Shown piece by piece: positions 7,026-15,100 of a stretch of 54,851 bases of DNA; within the stretch, counting starts at the first letter, position 1; every line of letters starts with the position of its first letter. Below the pieces are notes generated by a model. The model did not search any database. It worked only from the letters and a program-made list of their open reading frames with translations, and was not told the origin of the DNA. Made by a program: the position numbers and the translations under genes. The stretch lies in NCBI GenBank assembly GCA_018712915.1, contig DVGC01000014.1, positions 1-54,851 of the forward strand, written 5' to 3'. Source of the stretch: Candidatus Copromonas faecavium (nom. illeg.). GTDB taxonomy: Bacteria; Bacillota; Clostridia; Lachnospirales; Lachnospiraceae.

Positions 7026-8644
7026 ATCTCCATCCCCTGCAAGTATTTTTTCAGCGTCTTTCTTACGGCACCCGGTCCGGCTGTCATTTCCCGGAACATT
7101 TCCTCAATTCTTCCCCCGATTCCTGCCTGATACAGATCCGATCCGAACAGCTCCTGGCTGGAAAGAATGGGGATGAGGCGTTCATGAATCTCCTCCGGCT
7201 GCCCCGGTGTCAACCCCTGAACATGGGCCTGCAATTCAGAAAGCATAGGATCAGGCGACGGCTCAAACCTGTTTCCTTCATCATCCACCGCCAGCAGATA
7301 GCGGAGCCATCCGGCAATGGCAAGAGGAATGGCCGTCAGCATCCCGGCGCTTCCATCGCGTCTGACCCAGGCCTTTATGGTTTCTCCAAAGCGGATCCCC
7401 ACCTTTTGTGAGGTATCCGTGGCAATCCTCTGGGGCGTGTCCGGCATATGCGGATTCGGAAGCCGTTCTGTCAGCACTTCGCGGACAAATTCCTGAGAAG
7501 ACAGAATCCCCGGCTCTTCCACCACCGGCAGACCCTCCTTTTGTCCAATGACCCAGACCAGCTTCTTAAGCTCCTCGTCCTTCATCTCGTCAGCAATCAG
7601 CGTATATCCGAGCAGGCAGCCAAAAACTGCCAGAGCCGTATGAAGGGGGTTGAGGCAGGCCGTCACCTTCATCCGTTCTGTCCGGCTTACGGTCTGCCGA
7701 TCTGTCAGATAGACGCCGGCCGCTTCCAGTGCCGGCCTTCCGTTGGGGAACCGGTCCTCTATCACCAGATACTGCGGCCCCTCCCCGTTCACGAAAGGCG
7801 CAATATAGGTATTCTTTTTGGTCACCACGGGTTCCATTCCCTCAAGCCCCAGTCCTCTCAGTTCCTGGTATACGGATTCTGACGGCCTTGGCGTAATCTT
7901 ATCGATCATGGTCCATGGAAAAGAAATTCTCGATTCATCTGACAGATATCCGAGGAATCCTTCATCCACAAATCCCCGTTTTTTCCACTCGCTTCCCACC
8001 TGGAAAAGAGCCTGCTTCAGCCGCTCTCCATTTTTAGAACAATTATCCATGGAAACGGCAGCCAGAGGAAATACTCCGGCCTGATACCGGCAAAGCAGCA
8101 GGGCACAGACCTTGGCCATGGCAGACGCAGGATGGGCAGGCCCCTGCTCCAGATCCTTCTGTACCTCTGGAAAGAAATCACCATCCGTTCCCTGCAGCGC
8201 GTACCCCTTTTCTGTAATGGTAAAAGAAATCATCCGGAGACCCGGATCCGAAAAAATCTCCTTCATCCGGCTCCAGCAGGCCGTATCCTGCGAATCTGCC
8301 CGGACGGCCTCCGCCACCGAGCCAAGCACCTGCTTTTTCGCCGTTCCATCCGCCAGAAGCGTCACCGCCAGAATCAGATTATCACAGGGATCATAGATTT
8401 TTTCCAAGGATTCAAAATCGTGGGGCGCCGCGCATAACATACCGCCCTTCATCCTGCCGTCTTCCAAAAGCCGGTCCCCGATTTGAGCAAGAAACATCCG
8501 GAAAATATTCCCGGTTCCAAAATGCAGCCACTCAGGATGCGCCTTTCCCTGCTTTACCGCTTCTTCTATATCATAGGAAGGAAGCCGGATTCCCGCCTTC
8601 TCCCAGAATGTCCTGTCTTTGATTCCCTCACGTGTCAGCTTCAT
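7022..8644 (-). CDS. Mannitol dehydrogenase family oxidoreductase, fructuronate reductase type
   Basis: A 540-aa long-chain secondary alcohol dehydrogenase (UxuB/UxaB/mannitol dehydrogenase family). It would interconvert a keto-sugar acid and its hydroxy form with NAD(H), for example fructuronate and mannonate. Visible hallmarks are HFGTGNIFRMF near the N-terminus (nucleotide binding), the catalytic-region MIDKITPRPSE and the VTKKNTYIAPFVNGEGPQYLVIEDRFPNGRP segment. Start 8644 is preferred: GGAGG lies 7 nt upstream and MKLTREG matches family N-termini. An ATG at 8662 also has a GGAG. Divergent from a zinc dehydrogenase gene and overlapping the transporter gene. Confidence 0.82.
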   Translation of the reverse strand: MKLTREGIKDRTFWEKAGIRLPSYDIEEAVKQGKAHPEWLHFGTGNIFRMFLAQIGDRLLEDGRMKGGMLCAAPHDFESLEKIYDPCDNLILAVTLLADGTAKKQVLGSVAEAVRADSQDTACWSRMKEIFSDPGLRMISFTITEKGYALQGTDGDFFPEVQKDLEQGPAHPASAMAKVCALLLCRYQAGVFPLAAVSMDNCSKNGERLKQALFQVGSEWKKRGFVDEGFLGYLSDESRISFPWTMIDKITPRPSESVYQELRGLGLEGMEPVVTKKNTYIAPFVNGEGPQYLVIEDRFPNGRPALEAAGVYLTDRQTVSRTERMKVTACLNPLHTALAVFGCLLGYTLIADEMKDEELKKLVWVIGQKEGLPVVEEPGILSSQEFVREVLTERLPNPHMPDTPQRIATDTSQKVGIRFGETIKAWVRRDGSAGMLTAIPLAIAGWLRYLLAVDDEGNRFEPSPDPMLSELQAHVQGLTPGQPEEIHERLIPILSSQELFGSDLYQAGIGGRIEEMFREMTAGPGAVRKTLKKYLQGMEI

Positions 8645-8661
8645 TACATGTCCTCCAGACA

Positions 8662-8690
8662 TTGACTTTTCTCCGATTATCGCCTACTAT
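8662..8690 (+). promoter_or_regulatory. Promoter of the zinc dehydrogenase gene
   Basis: TTGACT (8662-8667), 17-nt spacer, TACTAT (8685-8690). It overlaps the 5' end of the divergent oxidoreductase gene. No clear operator dyad is seen in 8645-8803. Confidence 0.6.
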
Positions 8691-8803
8691 TCTACTAAAG
8701 GTATTCCTGCGGAATCATCCGCTGTGGTTTTAAATTTTCCTGTCCGGACGGCTCATTGAGCCATCGTTCTGCTAAAGTTCAAAAACGAAAGGAGACCCAT
8801 TCC

Positions 8804-9823
8804 ATGAAAGCAGTACAAATCGTACGCCCCGGAGAGCTGCGTGTTATCGACATCGAAAAGCCCTCCATCACCCAGCAGGATAACGTCCTGATTCGCATGA
8901 CCGCTGCCGGCATCTGCGGCTCCGATCTCGGCATCTACCATGGCACCAATGCCGCCGCCACCTATCCCCGGATCATCGGCCATGAAATCGTCGGTGTGGT
9001 CGAGGAAACCGGACCGGATGTCACCTCCGTAAAACCGGGAGACCGGGTCATTGTCAACCAGGTGGTAAGCTGCGGTCACTGCTATCCCTGCAGCATCGGC
9101 CGGGGCAATGTCTGCGATCAGCTTAAAGTCCGCGGTGTTCATATTGACGGAGGATACCGGGAATATCTTGCGGTTCCTGCCTCCGACTGCTATCTGCTGC
9201 CCGATTTTCTGTCCGACCGGGACGCCGTCATGATCGAGCCCACCACCATCGCCATCCAGTCCTGCACAAGAGCGGAACTGACAAAGGAGGATACCCTTCT
9301 TCTTTACGGCTGCGGCTCTCTTGGAAGCTCCATTTTCCGGATCGCCAGGCAGATCTGTCCCAACATCATCGTGGCGGAACTGTCTGATGAAAAACTGGAA
9401 GCGGCCAGAGCGCAGGGTGCGGCCCACACCATCAACACCGAGACCGAAAATTTCCTGGAACGGGTGCTGGAATATACCGGCGGCCGGGGCTCCACCGTAT
9501 CCATTGATGCGGCATGCAGCAAAGGCTCCCTGATGAATCTTTTAAAAGCTACAGGAAATGCCGGCCGCGTCATGACCATGGGCTTTTCCACCGAACCGGC
9601 AGAAATCAATCAGTTTCTGATTACTTCCAAGGAACTGGATGTCAGAGGTTCCCGCCTGCAGAACCGGATGTTCGGCACAGCCATTCAGATGATCCTGGAC
9701 GGAAAGCTGGATTTAACCGGTGCCGTATCCCACACCTTCCCCCTGACAGACGCCCAGCGGGCCTTCGATTTTGCCGATACCCACGACCCGTCCATCCGAA
9801 AAATCGTTCTGACCTTTGACTAG
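8804..9823 (+). CDS. Zinc-dependent medium-chain alcohol dehydrogenase (sorbitol/L-galactonate/L-gulonate dehydrogenase type)
   Basis: A 339-aa MDR enzyme. Start 8804 has AAAGGAG at 8788-8794. Catalytic zinc ligands are apparent: C38 (GICGSD), H60-E61 (GHE). A structural zinc lobe has four cysteines at 90, 93, 96 and 104. The Rossmann motif YGCGSLG lies near residue 180. It oxidises a polyol or sugar acid with NAD(P)+. The divergent fructuronate-reductase-like neighbour suggests the pair interconverts epimeric hexonates by oxidation and re-reduction, as in L-galactonate or L-gulonate use; this is inference. Confidence 0.85.
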   Translation: MKAVQIVRPGELRVIDIEKPSITQQDNVLIRMTAAGICGSDLGIYHGTNAAATYPRIIGHEIVGVVEETGPDVTSVKPGDRVIVNQVVSCGHCYPCSIGRGNVCDQLKVRGVHIDGGYREYLAVPASDCYLLPDFLSDRDAVMIEPTTIAIQSCTRAELTKEDTLLLYGCGSLGSSIFRIARQICPNIIVAELSDEKLEAARAQGAAHTINTETENFLERVLEYTGGRGSTVSIDAACSKGSLMNLLKATGNAGRVMTMGFSTEPAEINQFLITSKELDVRGSRLQNRMFGTAIQMILDGKLDLTGAVSHTFPLTDAQRAFDFADTHDPSIRKIVLTFD

Positions 9824-9856
9824 CAGGCGCCTCCTGATTCCTTATTTCCCGCCATG

Positions 9857-9886
9857 AAAAGTCCCGGACAAAGCCGGGACTTTTTC
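9857..9886. terminator. Bidirectional terminator between the zinc dehydrogenase and ridA-type genes
   Basis: AAAAGTCCCGG pairs with CCGGGACTTTT around a short ACAAAG loop. T-runs occur on both strands, which serves the two convergent genes. Confidence 0.85.
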
Positions 9887-9894
9887 GTTCAAAT

Positions 9895-10320
9895 CTATTG
9901 AGCTGCCGCCACAATGGAAATTTCCACCGGAGCGTTTCCGGGAAGGGATGCCACTCCAACGGCGGCTCTGCTTCCAACGCCGGCCTCCCCCAGCTCTTCA
10001 CAGAAATATTCTGATGCCATATCCGCCAGTTTCGACTGGCCGGTGAAATCGGCCTCCGCATTGACATAGACGGTAATCGAAAGAATCTGTGCCAGCGCTT
10101 CGCCCTCATTCAGCTTGTTTCTCGCCGCAGTCAGGGCATTTTTCGCCGCCTGAACCACCGCTTCCCGGTAGTCCTCCAGATTGGCTGCCTGTCCCAGCTT
10201 TCCTTCCATCATCAGTACGCCGTTTTTTCTCGGCGTCATTCCCGCCGTATAAATCAACTGGCCAAACCGTGTGGCCGGAACATATTTCCCCTGCGGAATC
10301 GGATTTGCTTCTTTTCCCAT
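9895..10320 (-). CDS. RidA family protein
   Basis: A 141-aa RidA/YjgF/UK114 fold protein that hydrolyses reactive enamine/imine intermediates released by PLP enzymes. Start 10320 has GGAGGAAAAGTAAC upstream. Typical segments are IYTAGMTPRKNG near residue 25 and ASLPGNAPVEISIVAAA at the C-terminus; the usual catalytic arginine position of RidA is replaced within the AAVGVASLP segment (no clear R), so it may belong to a non-RidA (Rid2-7) subgroup. It follows an aminotransferase gene by 1 nt, which fits a role in clearing that enzyme's intermediates. Confidence 0.88.
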   Translation of the reverse strand: MGKEANPIPQGKYVPATRFGQLIYTAGMTPRKNGVLMMEGKLGQAANLEDYREAVVQAAKNALTAARNKLNEGEALAQILSITVYVNAEADFTGQSKLADMASEYFCEELGEAGVGSRAAVGVASLPGNAPVEISIVAAAQ

Positions 10321-10321
10321 G

Positions 10322-11542
10322 TTACTTTTCCTCCTGCTTTCTGTATCGATCCATAATCGCAAACAGCCGCTTCATGGCCGCCACCGCATTATCTTTATCC
10401 TGAGAGAAATTGATGCGGAACTGATGCAGATACTGAGGCCCAAACTCCGTACCCGGCGTCACAATCACATTGGCCATCTCCCGGATAATGCGGATAAACT
10501 GGTGAAGGGATACCTCCAGCTCCGGAATCGTCACGAACAGATAGCTTCCGCCCTCCGTCGGGCGGGCAGAAACTCCCGGAACCTCACGGATTACCTCAAG
10601 AATCGCATCCCGAATCTCCATGTGCGCCTTCACCCGGTTCTCCATAAAGCCCTCAGGCTCATGGAACCAGGTCAAAAATACGGCCTGATTATAGCCGGAA
10701 CACCGCAGCGCCATAATGGCCTGGAGCTTCTCCATCCGCTCAATTACTGCCTCCGTACCAAAGGCAGTGCCCAGACGGTAACCGCTTAGGGATTCGGTCT
10801 TAGACGGGCCTAAAATCGTAATCAGATTATCCGGAATTTCCTTCTGTGCACAAAGATGGGTATAGGGGATACCCGGATATACCTGGCGGGAGTAAAGCTC
10901 ATCCACAATCAGTGTAACCTGATGTTCCCTGGCCATGGCTGCGATGGAGCAAATCTCATCATATGAGTACACACAGCCCACCGGGTTATTGGGATTGGAA
11001 AACAAAAACAGCCGGACGCCGTTCTCAAAGGCCTCTTTCAGCGCATCCAGATCAATTCCCGCTTTTCCTTCCGCCTGCTCATAATGCATGGGAATAGGAA
11101 CCAGTTCCCCGCCGAAAAACTCCACCATCTTCCGGTTGGCAAAATAATCCGGCTCCACAATAGCCACCTTATCTCCCGGCATCATATTGCTTCCCATGGC
11201 AAGAAACAGCGCGCCCTGGGTTCCAGGCGTCAGAATCAGGTTCTTTTCCGGATCAATGGCTGCCCCCGTAAACGCAGAAAGGCTTTCGGCCACATGCTCC
11301 AGAATCAGCTTCCGTCCCCGGTAAGGCGTATATGCCTGAGCAGCGCCCTCTTTCACGCCTCTCTCAAACACCTCAAAGCTTCCCGGTGTGGGAATGTGGG
11401 CATTCACGTCTCCGTGGGAAAAGTCCACCGCAGGCCCGGGCAGCGGCTCTCCCCGCAGATCCAGGGCCTGATGCTTCTGCAAAGCTTCCTGTCCGGGGGC
11501 GTTGTCGATCCCCAGCATGTCAAATTTTTCTTCAATTGTCAT
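10322..11542 (-). CDS. PLP-dependent aminotransferase, class I/II
   Basis: A 406-aa fold-type I aminotransferase (AspC/MalY-like group). Start 11542 (MTIEEKFDML) has GGAGGGG upstream; the longer reading frame to 11599 has no RBS. Motifs: SNPNNPVG (about residue 187), DELYS with the PLP aspartate, and the Schiff-base lysine in GPSKTESLSGYRLG. The amino donor/acceptor is not deducible; beta C-S lyase activity is also possible in this group. It probably forms an operon with the RidA-type gene 1 nt downstream. Confidence 0.85.
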   Translation of the reverse strand: MTIEEKFDMLGIDNAPGQEALQKHQALDLRGEPLPGPAVDFSHGDVNAHIPTPGSFEVFERGVKEGAAQAYTPYRGRKLILEHVAESLSAFTGAAIDPEKNLILTPGTQGALFLAMGSNMMPGDKVAIVEPDYFANRKMVEFFGGELVPIPMHYEQAEGKAGIDLDALKEAFENGVRLFLFSNPNNPVGCVYSYDEICSIAAMAREHQVTLIVDELYSRQVYPGIPYTHLCAQKEIPDNLITILGPSKTESLSGYRLGTAFGTEAVIERMEKLQAIMALRCSGYNQAVFLTWFHEPEGFMENRVKAHMEIRDAILEVIREVPGVSARPTEGGSYLFVTIPELEVSLHQFIRIIREMANVIVTPGTEFGPQYLHQFRINFSQDKDNAVAAMKRLFAIMDRYRKQEEK

Positions 11543-11777
11543 GGTAATCCCCTCCTGTCCGCAATTAACGCTAAAAAGCGGCTTTCGGCTGTTTTTCACG
11601 CCATTTCAGCCGTTTTGCTCGTTCACATTGCCTTCTGGACACATCTTACCATATCTGACGGGCAGTTTCCACTGTTTTTCCATAATCTTTCTCTACTTTT
11701 CCGTCAGTTTTCACAATTTATTTTGCCGCCTGCGCCTCCAAATCTGCGCCTCTCGAGCCGCAGCCACGCCCGCAGTG

Positions 11778-12293
11778 TTACGTCTGCGCGGAAACCAGCT
11801 CCAGAATTTCCCTGCAGATTTCCTCTGCAGTCTTCCCGTCGGTAGCCACCCGGAAATCCGCCGCCGCCTCATAAGACGGCCTTCTTTTTTCCATCAGCTC
11901 CCGAATATAAGGGACATTCATATTTCCCTTCAGTACAGGCCGGTCTCCCATTCCATGAATCCGCTCATAGACCGTTTCCGGGCTGGCAGTCAAAAGCACA
12001 ACCAGTCCTTCTTCCTTCATCATAGCTACATTTTCTTCCCGCAAAACGGCGCCGCCGCCGCAGGATACCACCGACGGTTCCCGGAACGCCAGCTTTTTTA
12101 TCAGCTCCGTTTCCAGATCCCGGAAATAAGTTTCTCCATATTTCCGGAAAATCGTTTGAACCTCCATCCCCTTCTCTGCGGCGATTTCGTCATCCATCTC
12201 TGTCCGTATCTTTCCTGTCATCTCTGCCAGAAACTTTGCATTGGTGCTCTTCCCGCACCCCATAAATCCGATTAAAAAAATATGTTTCTTCAC
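11778..12293 (-). CDS. aroK: Shikimate kinase
   Basis: A 171-aa kinase that phosphorylates shikimate with ATP in the chorismate pathway. P-loop GFMGCGKST at residues 9-17, MDDEI (shikimate/Mg contact) at about 34-38, YFRDLE with the shikimate-binding arginine, SCGGGAV, and the lid GDRPVL. Length typical. Divergent from aroE, which acts one step earlier, so the pair forms a small aromatic biosynthesis locus. Confidence 0.95.
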   Translation of the reverse strand: MKKHIFLIGFMGCGKSTNAKFLAEMTGKIRTEMDDEIAAEKGMEVQTIFRKYGETYFRDLETELIKKLAFREPSVVSCGGGAVLREENVAMMKEEGLVVLLTASPETVYERIHGMGDRPVLKGNMNVPYIRELMEKRRPSYEAAADFRVATDGKTAEEICREILELVSAQT

Positions 12294-12439
12294 GTTCCGT
12301 TCCTCTGCTATCTTTCTTAACCTGTATTCCTCAGCCGCCTGCTGCAGGTTCCCTCTCCGCCCGGCAGCCGGCTTTTTCTCCTGCCGGAATCAGGCTTTTT
12401 CCGGCATCTGCGTTTGAGTATAGCAAAAATCTTCTTTCA

Positions 12440-12468
12440 TTGCAATTCTTTCGGGGAATTGGTATACT
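12440..12468 (+). promoter_or_regulatory. aroE promoter
   Basis: TTGCAA (12440-12445), 17-nt spacer, TATACT (12463-12468), about 38 nt before the RBS. The aroK-aroE intergenic region shows no obvious riboswitch. Confidence 0.65.
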
Positions 12469-12512
12469 TGGTCATATAAATCGATTTCAGAATCCTTCCG
12501 GAGGTGACATTC

Positions 12513-13379
12513 ATGAAACAAATTACCGGCCATACAGGTCTTATCTGCCTCCTTGGCAGTCCATGCGCCCACAGCATTTCGCCCATGATGCACAATCTGG
12601 CCTTTCAGCTTTTAAATCTGGACTACTGTTATCTGGCCTTTGATGTAGGGGAGGATGCCCTGCCCGATGCCGTTGCCGGCCTGAAGGCCATGAACGCCCG
12701 GGGCTTCAATCTGACCATGCCGGATAAAAACCGGATGGTTTCCCTTTGTGACAAACTTTCTCCGGCAGCCGAAATTATAGGCGCCGTCAACACCGTCGTC
12801 AACGACAACGGGAGCCTGACAGGACATAACACCGATGGCATCGGCTATATGCAGTCCGTAAAAGATGCCGGTTTCCATATCATCGGAAAGAAAATGACGC
12901 TGTTGGGTGCAGGCGGGGCCGCCACGGCTATCCTGGTGCAGGCAGCTTTGGACGGCGTGGCTCAAATCTCCGTTTTTTTAAGAAAAACCAGCCGTTTTTA
13001 TGAACGTGCGCAGGAAACCGCCGAAATTTTACGGAAGCGGACCGGTGCCCAGATTCGGCTCTGCGACTTTTCCGACCAGGAGCTGTTAAAACGGGAACTG
13101 TCCGACAGTGCCATCCTGACCAATGCCACCTCCGTCGGCATGGCCCCCAATAATCAGTCCTGCCCCATTCCCGACAGCTCTTTCCTGCCCTCCGGACTCA
13201 TCGTCTCCGATATCATCTATAATCCCAGGGAAACTCTGCTCCTTCGCATGGCAAAAGAAAAAGGCCTTCCGGCCTTTAATGGTTCCTATATGCTTCTGTA
13301 TCAGGGGGCCGAAGCGTTCCGACTCTGGACCGGAAAGGAAATGCCGGCCCAGCAGATTAAGCAGGCATTTTTTGCCTGA
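12513..13379 (+). CDS. aroE: Shikimate dehydrogenase
   Basis: A 288-aa enzyme reducing 3-dehydroshikimate to shikimate with NADPH. ATG 12513 is chosen: GGAGGTGA (12500-12507) is 5-8 nt upstream, while the in-frame GTG at 12504 lies inside the RBS. Substrate residues: SISPMMHN near residue 20, NLTMPDK with the catalytic lysine, NTDG. NADP motif GAGGAATA mid-protein. The quinate/shikimate dehydrogenase YdiB type is a less likely alternative given the aroK neighbour. Confidence 0.93.
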   Translation: MKQITGHTGLICLLGSPCAHSISPMMHNLAFQLLNLDYCYLAFDVGEDALPDAVAGLKAMNARGFNLTMPDKNRMVSLCDKLSPAAEIIGAVNTVVNDNGSLTGHNTDGIGYMQSVKDAGFHIIGKKMTLLGAGGAATAILVQAALDGVAQISVFLRKTSRFYERAQETAEILRKRTGAQIRLCDFSDQELLKRELSDSAILTNATSVGMAPNNQSCPIPDSSFLPSGLIVSDIIYNPRETLLLRMAKEKGLPAFNGSYMLLYQGAEAFRLWTGKEMPAQQIKQAFFA

Positions 13380-13478
13380 TTCCAGGGCTGCAGGACTGTC
13401 CTGTCTGCACAGGCTTTTTCAGCGGAGCAGCTTTTTCATGACGGCAGGCAAAACCTGATACAAATGAAACAAACAGCG

Positions 13479-13505
13479 CGGGGACCGGTCAGATACCGGC
13501 CCCCT
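13479..13505. terminator. Hairpin between convergent aroE and anti-sigma genes
   Basis: GGGG-A-CCGGT (13480-13489) pairs with ACCGG-CCCC (13495-13504) with a mismatch. T-runs are weak on both sides, so termination strength is uncertain. Confidence 0.55.
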
Positions 13506-13506
13506 G

Positions 13507-13527
13507 TCCTTAGTCCTTAGTCCTTAG
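13507..13527. repeat. Three tandem 7-bp repeats (TCCTTAG)
   Basis: TCCTTAG is repeated exactly three times, followed by a degenerate TTCTTA copy. A small slippage-prone microsatellite just beyond the anti-sigma gene stop. Confidence 0.8.
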
Positions 13528-13537
13528 TTCTTACTCT

Positions 13538-14317
13538 TTACTGAAACTCTGCCGCTTCCTGCGCCATGGTTAAAAATTCTTCCTGGCTTAAATCATTTCC
13601 AAACTGGAACAGCACATAATGAAGCCCGTTTCTGCTCCAGGAAACCATATGGGAAGAAATAACCTCAACCGTATCGTTTCCATATGCCAGATTTAAAGTA
13701 CCTTCCTCCTGCTGCTTCAGTTCCTCCTCTGTGGCCTCATAATCCGGCGGCACAAATTTATTGTTCAGTTCAGAATAATACAGCTCCGTACCGTCCTCAA
13801 GCGTCAGCGAAGGCTCTCTGTCTTTGGAGTCTTCCAGCACCTGTTCCTCGGCAGACAGCGTCACATCTTCTTTCCCGTCATTCCCATATGTCACATTTAA
13901 AGAGGTTTCCGTTCCCAGCACATTGCCTTCATCATCCTGCATCTCATTATGCACCGGGACTGCCGTCTTAAACTGATAACCGTTGGAAAATTTCTCCGGG
14001 AAAGCAAAATTCCCATTGTAGTTGGCCTGAGCCGTGCGGGCCTCCTCATAGCTGTGAATCTCATTCTGATTGCTGCTGTGACCGACCATTACCGTAGCAC
14101 GCCCAAGTCCCAGCGCCGTCATGCTGCCCAGTACGCAGATAGCGGCTGCCGCAATGACTGTTCTTTTCCAGTTTCCATGCTTCATAGTCTGTGCCTCCTC
14201 TATTTCCTCGAAAACCTGTTTCTTCATCCGTCCGTCCGTGAGGAAATCCATTGGGACATGCTCTGACTGTTTTTCCAGCGTCTCTTTTATTTTTTTCTCT
14301 AAGATAAAATCGTCCAT
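13538..14317 (-). CDS. Membrane-anchored anti-sigma factor-like protein (DUF4367-like C-terminus)
   Basis: A 259-aa protein: cytosolic N-terminal about 50 residues, one membrane helix at about 53-72, then an acidic extracytoplasmic domain. The C-terminal WSRNGLHYVLFQFGNDLSQEEFLTMAQE resembles the DUF4367 domain of clostridial anti-sigma factors. It overlaps the ECF sigma gene by 19 bp, the classic arrangement for a cognate anti-sigma. No zinc-binding HxxxCxxC motif is present, so it is not a ZAS-type factor. The signal it senses is unknown. Confidence 0.75.
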   Translation of the reverse strand: MDDFILEKKIKETLEKQSEHVPMDFLTDGRMKKQVFEEIEEAQTMKHGNWKRTVIAAAAICVLGSMTALGLGRATVMVGHSSNQNEIHSYEEARTAQANYNGNFAFPEKFSNGYQFKTAVPVHNEMQDDEGNVLGTETSLNVTYGNDGKEDVTLSAEEQVLEDSKDREPSLTLEDGTELYYSELNNKFVPPDYEATEEELKQQEEGTLNLAYGNDTVEVISSHMVSWSRNGLHYVLFQFGNDLSQEEFLTMAQEAAEFQ

Positions 14318-14862
14318 GGGCTCCCTCCTTCTTTCTTTTCCTCAAGAACATGTTTCAGCCTGGCCTTCCCGCTGTGAAGACGCGATTTGACGGTTCCTTC
14401 CAGGCACCCGCATACCGCGGCAATCTCCTTGATGGACATTTCATTATAGTAATAAAGAATCATCACCGTTCTCTGCTTAACCGGAAGGTTCAGAACAGCC
14501 TGATAAAGAACCCGTTCCTCCTCCTTTAATACCAGCTCAGACAAAAGATTTCCCGGTGCCGGCATATCCGCAGGATAAAGCTCCTCTGCCGGCTGCTCCT
14601 GCTTCCTCTTTTTGCAGGTTTTCCACGCGTTCCGGGACAGCGTTTTGTAGAACCAGCTCCGGAATGCCTCCGGGTTCTTTAACTGTTTCCTGTTTAAAAA
14701 GCAGGCCACAAATGTTTCCTGAACAATGTCCTCACTGTCGGCATGATTCCCCGAAATGAGGTATGCGGCACGCAGAGCCTTTTCCTGATACTGTTCCATC
14801 AATTCGGCGAACGCGTCCCTGTCGCCGGCTATCATGCGTTTTGCCAGCTCTGTCTCTTCCAT
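14299..14862 (-). CDS. ECF-type RNA polymerase sigma factor
   Basis: A 187-aa sigma-70 family protein with region 2 (residues about 5-75, including DSEDIVQETFVACF) and region 4 (about 115-175, LPVKQRTVMILYYYNEMSIKEIAAVCGCLEGTVKSRLHSG). Start 14862 has AAAGGAGG upstream; the longer frame to 14931 runs into the promoter. Co-transcribed and overlapping with a membrane anti-sigma, so likely released by a surface signal. It probably drives its own promoter (see the site upstream). Confidence 0.9.
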   Translation of the reverse strand: MEETELAKRMIAGDRDAFAELMEQYQEKALRAAYLISGNHADSEDIVQETFVACFLNRKQLKNPEAFRSWFYKTLSRNAWKTCKKRKQEQPAEELYPADMPAPGNLLSELVLKEEERVLYQAVLNLPVKQRTVMILYYYNEMSIKEIAAVCGCLEGTVKSRLHSGKARLKHVLEEKKEGGSPWTILS

Positions 14863-14908
14863 GCATTTCCTCCTTTCGTTTTTTAACCGGTCATTTTCGA
14901 TGCATCTA

Positions 14909-14940
14909 CTATATAGAGGCTGCAGCTGCAAAAAAGGTTC
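14909..14940 (-). promoter_or_regulatory. Candidate ECF-type autoregulated promoter
   Basis: On the minus strand GAACCT plus a T-run (from 14940 downwards) is followed after 16 nt by CTCTATATAG (14909-14918). An AAC-type -35 with a T-tract and this spacing is common for ECF sigma self-promoters; the -10 assignment is tentative. Confidence 0.45.
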
Positions 14941-14953
14941 ATTTTTCAGAACG

Positions 14954-14995
14954 CAAAAAACGGGCAGAAACCAGATTGCTCCATGCCCGTCTTTT
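14954..14995 (-). terminator. Terminator downstream of the 5'-nucleotidase
   Basis: ACGGGCA (14960-14966) pairs with TGCCCGT (14984-14990). The minus-strand transcript continues into six T (14955-14960 reversed). CTTTT on the other side might give weak plus-strand function. It separates nucleotidase transcription from the sigma operon promoter. Confidence 0.75.
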
Positions 14996-15100
14996 GTGTC
15001 TTTCCCCTATCTTCCGCCCGTTTTTCTTTCGCCGATCCGGCATTCCTGCGAAAATCCTGCTCTGCTGTACGCACAAAATACCGTTTCGCCGTCATCCAAA

